Source of the DNA: Helichrysum umbraculigerum
Lineage: Eukaryota > Streptophyta > Magnoliopsida > Asterales > Asteraceae
Assembly: GCA_949592205.1 (NCBI GenBank)
Contig: CATIUR010000001.1
Span: 241,106,250 to 241,170,249, forward strand
Direction: 5' to 3'
Length of the DNA: 64,000 bases
Shown one piece after another: positions 58,901 through 64,000 of this stretch. The notes beneath the pieces are model-generated. The model saw only the letters and a list, made by a program, of their open reading frames with translations. It searched no databases and was not told where the DNA came from. Within the stretch, counting starts at the first letter, position 1, and each line of letters starts with the position of its first letter. The position numbers and the translations under genes are program-made.

Positions 58901-59876
58901 TAATACTGTGTTAATATTGTTGAAAAGATGATTAATGACTACACCTTGTGTTGTTAAAATACCATTGATGATGATGCATGGTATTAACAGGTGTTGTCTT
59001 AGCATCCAAATTGGTGTAATAGGATGCTAGTTGATTATATAATAGTAGTTTTAACCATAAGAATTGACCTCTACATACTGCTTATTGTTTATTCTATATG
59101 TGATTATGATTATATGAATTGTGATTCTTTTCGAATAAGAGTTTCATATAATCAAGTTGTATTTATAATTACAAGTTGTAAAGTTGTAATTAGCTAGTTG
59201 CGAAAGTGAAAATTTCTAGCAAGTTGTTAGCTAAAGAAATATATGGTTATTAGCTAAATTGCTAGTTGTGAATATAATTGAACTTTTGTTGTTAAGGTGC
59301 ATATTGTGGTATTCACTACCACTTGTTGTAATTGTTGTAAAGTTGAGATGTTCACAGAGATATGTGTTATATTTGTTATCAGTGATTATGTGTTTTAGTT
59401 GTATACAGGACTAAGTATGAATGCTCATGTAAATGGTCAGTTGACTTATCAAAGACAGGATGTAGGAGTAATGCTTGTGCATTGGAATATATAGGAAAGA
59501 TCATGTACATGTGGATATGTGCATGAAGAAAGAATTGAAATTGTGATAACAAAATTAAGACACAATATATGTGTTTAAATTTAATTGAAATACACCTGGT
59601 GGTGTGTGAGTTGATAAAATAATACATATTTGTGTAAGTAGATTGGAATGTATACACATTGACGTTATGTAATTAGGGGTATGCATGACGGTTGTATATA
59701 TATATAAGTCATTTTAACTTGTACACCTTTCGTGCGCATGTAATAATGAGTAAATATGTGATTAGAAGTGTATGGGAGTTATAGTATTAGTGAAATGTTA
59801 TGTGTGATTCTATTTCACTAAAGTAATTAAGTGTGTTTAGATTTCGAGGACGAAATCTCTTTAAGGGGGAGAGATT
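55937..59876 (+). other. Gene-less interior of element A
   Basis: About 3.9 kb without gag, protease, reverse transcriptase or integrase motifs in any frame. Recognisable parts are the primer binding site, a four-hairpin array at 57381-57635, a GCGACGTTCGACG patch near 57690, and the terminal hairpin and polypurine tract at 59839-59874. The rest is AT-rich. Confidence 0.7.
57381..57635 (+). repeat. Four GGGAACGCGATCC hairpins with 72-74 bp period (interior of A)
   Basis: The hairpin motif GAACGCGATCC...GGATCGCGTT starts at 57383, 57457, 57529 and 57601. It is the same stem as the array in the LTR of B, with unrelated loops and spacers. Confidence 0.92.
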
Positions 59877-62027
59877 TGTAACACCCAGTCTTCGGGTCTA
59901 GTAGTAAATTAATATTTTCGGACTGTGAATTATTATGAAGTGTGTCAGAAAATAGGTGTGCTGTATTATTTGAAATAAATAGTGATAATAGTCGAATAAT
60001 TTATTGTGACTAATAAATTATTCAGTGTTTTAATTTTATTTAGTTGACGGTAAAATAAAATAATGTTTTCCCGCATATGGTTTTTAAGTTCCAGACAATA
60101 ATAAGTACGGGGGACAAAACTAGTACACATATTATCATTTATATGTGTAAAACCTTATCCCTATCACCTAGAAACATTCCAGAAAATTCGGGAGAGAACG
60201 AGAGGTTGATCCAAACCCTAAACCTCATCAAAATCATCATCAATCATCAAAATCTTGTGGAATTAATCCTTGTTCTTCCTTGTTCTTGGTCTGGCCGAAC
60301 CGTACGTACCATAGGGACGATTCAAAAATTGTGAAACAAGCTTTGAGGTTAAATTGAGCTTATAGAACTATGATTCAAGCTTCAAAAACGTGATTTGATC
60401 CTTCTATCATCATCATAAACAACTTGTAAGTGTTGATTTCTTGATTTCTTATAAACTTGAAAATGGGTTCTTGAGTATTTGAAGAAATTAGCTTGATTAA
60501 TCTTGAATTTGTGTTTGTAGTGATTATAAAATGGTTAGTTGATGCTTATTCCATGATTATAACATATCCCTTAGCTTAGAATTGAAGAAATTGATTAAGC
60601 GTTCTTGAGGGCTATAGTGCTTACGATGAGTTAGATGAATTAGATGATGAAGTTAGTATTGTTTATGATTGGGAACACTTAATTGATAAGTAGAAAGTAA
60701 AATTATAACTTAGTTGGTTAATTACTCATAAAACTTAATATTTGTGATTGGGAGAATTAGTGATATTGGAGGTTGATAATCTTGTTATATGATCTCATGA
60801 TGATAATTAACAATGATTAAGGTGTATTAATATGATAAAGTGATCATGGGAATCATAAACTTGTTACATGATTATGAATTAATGATGTTAATTGGTTATT
60901 CATAATCTAGAGATGAAGTATGTTGAATTGTTGTAAATAAGTAACAATTTATGTGAATTGTGGTAGAAAGTGATTATTATGATTGAATGATGGTATTATA
61001 TTGGATATTAAATATGTTGTTTGATGAAGATGAATTAATATGATGTTATATATATATTTTAAAACAAGTAACTAACTTGTTCTATTTTGTTGTAATTCTA
61101 GTTGAGCAGAAGACTCAGTGATATTAGACTACTGAGTGGATGCCTGAGGTGGTCGGTGAGTGGATCTCTAATCCTCAGTGTAACTTGGTTGTAACGAGTT
61201 TGGTTACAACAAGTAACATATTATTACTATTGTAGTTGCCATGATAATTATGATAGCTAGTAATAATATTGTTGATATAATAACGTTGACCTGCTGAATA
61301 TGTGATTTGTTGATTATGTGATCACTGGACTTGTTGTTGGCCTTCGGGCATCAGTTGTTAATGAGGTCAACGAGTTGTTGTTGAACTGTTGGTTGGGCTA
61401 GTCGGTTATTCAAGGTTTAACACACCTCCTGTGTTAGTTGAGAATAACCACTAGCTATCGGTCTCGTCCGTTATGGCCATACGGATATGGTTGGGTAAGT
61501 GTTCTTGTGGAATCCCCGGGTATTATGATATCACAAGAGCCACCGATGCCTCATTATTAAGTCCTAGTTGTGGAATAGTTGCTTTGTTGAATAGTTGACT
61601 AGTTGCTAAGTTGACCAGTTGAACAGTTGTCTGTTGCTTTGCTAAATAGTGATATTGTGTACTTGTTGGTTTAGTGTTAATTGTTGTATGCAAAGTTGTT
61701 GAGCTAAGTTAGACTGTTGATTAGTTATCTGCTCATTTAGCGTTATGCTAATCCCCCACATTATCCCTTCTTGCAGGTTTTGCATATAATTTGGGTGGGC
61801 AAGAAGTTGGACTAACAGGAATGTTTGACTACGAGGCTCTACTCTGATGGTTGATTTTTATAAAATAATGTTTCATCATGTTTTATATAACACCTCGGTT
61901 GAAGAAATTATAGTTTTGAAAAGGTTAAATTTTATATGTTGTTGCAATGAAGTAAATTATGACTATGTATTTGGACTTACGCTTCCGATTTACTATATTT
62001 AAATAGGTATAAATGAGGGGTGTTATA
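59877..62027 (+). mobile_element. 3' LTR of element A (intact)
   Basis: TGTAACACCC...GGGGTGTTATA, 2,151 bp. It preserves the uninterrupted TCCTA target of element B near 61560 and all putative splice signals in one piece (60426, 61101, 61156, 61776). Confidence 0.92.
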
Positions 62028-62511
62028 CAGTCAAATAAACAATATGCAGTATAATTAACATAAAATGCTAACAGTTCAATATGCAATTTGCAACTCAATT
62101 ATATGTAACGGTTAAAACAATATGCAGTAAAAACTATAAATTATATATATACAAACTGCAGTAAAAACAAAAAATATGCAGTACATTTTTTAAAAATAAA
62201 AATGTAAAAAAATTGAAAAATAAAGGGAAAAAAAAAAGGAAAAAAAAAAATTTTGGCCGGAATCCGGCGGCGGCAGCAGGCGGTAGGTGGTGGCAGAAGG
62301 TGGAAGTGGGTGGTTGGTGGGGTGAGAGTGGTGGAGTGTTATATAAGAAATTTAGGAATGAAATTAAAAATATATTAAAAGTGGAGGGACCAACATGAAA
62401 ATTGGTATGTGACACATGTCACTTTTTGGATGGGTGGGAACCTTGCCCTCCTTTCTCTCCAAACAACCCCTGCCCTCATGATCCTATACCTAATTTAAAA
62501 CAAAAAAGTAA

Positions 62512-64000
62512 GGATCAGGAGAGCAAAGGTGAAATGGAGAGCAAGGAGAGCAACCAATCACCACTTGCCACATGTTCAACACAAGTTTCACTTTAACCCC
62601 TTGTATATACTTATATTATATATATCTTCCCTCAACTTCTTCAATAACACTCCTCCACCCCACCACCACCAACCACCTACTCCCACCCTCTGCCACCACC
62701 TGCCGCCTGCTGCCACCGTCGTCAACTGCCGTCGGCCGCCGCCGGATTCCGGCCAATTTTTTTTTTTCCAACTTTTTTTTTTCCAAATTTTTTTTAACTA
62801 ATTTTTCCTCCTTAAAAACACTGCATATTAATTTAAAACAAAAAAGAAATAGAAATTTATTGCATTTTGCGGTTATTTAACTACATTTTGTATATACATT
62901 AATAAATATTTATATACTACTGCATATAGTAGTTTATGTGTTGCATCGTGTATGTTTATGTATTTATTATTACTTATTTTCAAGATGTGATATCACAAAC
63001 TGCATTTTGTATATATATTTATTGCATCATTCTTTTTGTATACATGTTAGTCTTTTTTACTACATTTTATATTTTATGTAACATTGTATCTTATATATTT
63101 TATATACACAGTCATCAAAATGCAGTACAAATAGTATAATACAAACTGCAGTACAAACGAATAATATGTACTAAAAATATATATTTAAAATGCAGTAAAA
63201 GCAATTATATGTAGTATAATTTTATACAAAATGCAGTTAAAAACAAACAATATGTACTAGAAATTATATATACAAAATGCAGTAAAAAAAAACTATGTAC
63301 ATTATAATTTTATTCAAAATGCAGTAAAAATATAATACATGTAATACAAAATGCAGTACAAAAAGCAAACAATATTTACTAAAATTATATACACAAAATG
63401 CAGTAAAAAGAACAATATGCAGTATGTTATATATAAAATGCAATAAAATGATAATACATATAATACAAAATGCAGTACAAAATAAACCACATATATGTAC
63501 TTAAATATATATACAAAATGCAGTGAACATAATAATACGCATTAATATTTTATACAAAACGTAGTAAAACATAATAATATGCATTATAATTTTATTCAAA
63601 ATGCAGTAAAAAAAAGATGCTATGTACAATACAAAATGCAGTACAAGATAAACAACATGAGTTACAAAATGCAGTCAAATAAACAATATGCAGTATAATT
63701 AACATAAAATGCTAATAGTTCAATATGCAATTTGCAACTCAATTATATGTAACGGTTAAAACAATATGCAGTAAAAACTATAAATTATATATATACAAAC
63801 TGCAGTAAAAACAAAAAATATGCAGTACATTTTTTAAAAATAAAAATGTAAAAAAATTGAAAAAAAAAGGGAAAAAAAAAAGGAAAAAATTTTTTTTGGC
63901 CGGAATCCGGGCGGCGGCGGCAGCAGGCGGTAGGTGGTGGCAGAAGGTGGAAGTGGGTGGTTGGTGGGGTGAGAGTGGTGGAGTGTTATTTAAGAAATTT
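62512..64000. mobile_element. Large inverted-repeat DNA element, copy 2 (runs off the window)
   Basis: It starts at GGATCAGGAGAGCAAAGG, only 27 bases after copy 1 ends, in the same orientation. It is nearly identical (for example CTATAC/TATATAC, ACTCTCACC/ACTCCCACC), plus an extra T-run unit near 62770. It runs through the minisatellite into the right arm. At 63672-63690 the insertion site of element A is uninterrupted. About 116 bases of its right end are missing from the window. Confidence 0.75.

Larger units (their letters stand above)
38797..62027 (+). mobile_element. LTR retrotransposon A (non-autonomous, no gene), hosts element B
   Basis: The 5' LTR is split: 38797-40488 and 55471-55936. 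The 3' LTR is 59877-62027 (2,151 bp). The flanks are CAGTC at 38792-38796 and 62028-62032. The primer site at 55938 (TTGGTATCAGAGCCAGGTT) matches the initiator tRNA-Met complement over its whole length. The polypurine tract (AAGGGGGAGAGA) is at 59863-59874. The 3.9 kb interior (55937-59876) has no gag or pol that I can recognise, as in LARD-type derivatives. The LTR differences seen include CCAG/CTAG at the first putative acceptor, CCAGTAAC/CAAGTAAC and a TA-run length change. The ends are TG...TA, not TG...CA. Confidence 0.9.
37644..62484. mobile_element. Large inverted-repeat DNA element, copy 1 (about 1.6 kb), split by element A
   Basis: The outer ends are GGATCAGGAGAGCAAAGG and, from the right, GGATCATGAGGGCAGGGG. 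Long imperfect inverted arms (37644-37905 and 62229-62484) include CCACCAACCACCTAC and GGATTCCGGCC blocks. Between them lies an ATGCAGT minisatellite (38230-38796 and 62033-62175). Without LTR element A and one copy of its CAGTC duplication it is about 1,605 bp. The GC-rich arms translate as Pro/Thr/His-rich frames, but they are arm sequence and not genes. Long arms suggest a non-autonomous Mutator-like element. No 9-bp duplication was found, so the superfamily is open. Confidence 0.65.

Noticed and set aside
1..64000. tRNA and rRNA genes
   Set aside because: The TGGTATCAGAGC motifs are retrotransposon primer sites. No cloverleaf or rRNA-like stretch was seen.

Overview
This is plant nuclear DNA, most likely from a eudicot. 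Genes are split by GT-AG introns, the spacers are AT-rich, and three LTR elements prime from initiator tRNA-Met. The LTR families, with ends such as TGTAACACCC and TGTCACACCCC, suggest the daisy family (Asteraceae), but that is inference. Only two genes look intact. One, on the + strand (16254-17977), encodes an hnRNP A/B-type RNA-binding protein with two RRMs and a Gly-rich tail. The other, on the - strand (31270-19306), encodes a plant cyclopropane-fatty-acid synthase in 24 exons. All 24 exons join in frame to 879 residues. The two genes converge. The first intron of the synthase is 6.4 kb and has been filled by small DNA transposons. Layout, left to right. 1-4011: start of a - strand LTR retrotransposon with a 3.09 kb LTR. 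4019-5201: a solo LTR related to element C below. 5632-7920: decayed uroporphyrinogen-III synthase fragment (- strand). 10088-10735: hAT-type element with an exact 8-bp target duplication. 10932-14144: exon-like scraps, including one exon of a ubiquitin-conjugating enzyme, ending at a Helitron-like 3' terminus. 14593-15723: two nested hAT-type elements. 15945-18300: RNA-binding protein gene. 19306-31270: synthase gene. 31561-36605: several MITEs. 37644-64000: a nest of transposons. The nest is the main architectural feature. A 1.6 kb inverted-repeat DNA element carrying an ATGCAGT minisatellite (37644-62484) was hit by LTR element A (38797-62027). The 5' LTR of A was hit by LTR element B (40489-55470). 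The gag of B was hit by LTR element C (44042-53103). Each insertion has an exact 5-bp target duplication: CAGTC, TCCTA and TCAAA. The uninterrupted copy of each A and B target is also present in the window. None of A, B or C encodes reverse transcriptase or integrase. B and C keep only gag, and A has no recognisable gene. All three must depend on proteins made elsewhere. The most unusual observations concern what these non-autonomous elements have kept. A hairpin just before the polypurine tract has its outer base pairs changed in a compensatory way in A, B and C. The LTRs carry splice-site-like signals that suggest a two-intron leader. Hairpins of about 35 bases recur every 73 bases in B and A. 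Many unrelated short stem-loops are packed into the LTR and gag leader of C.
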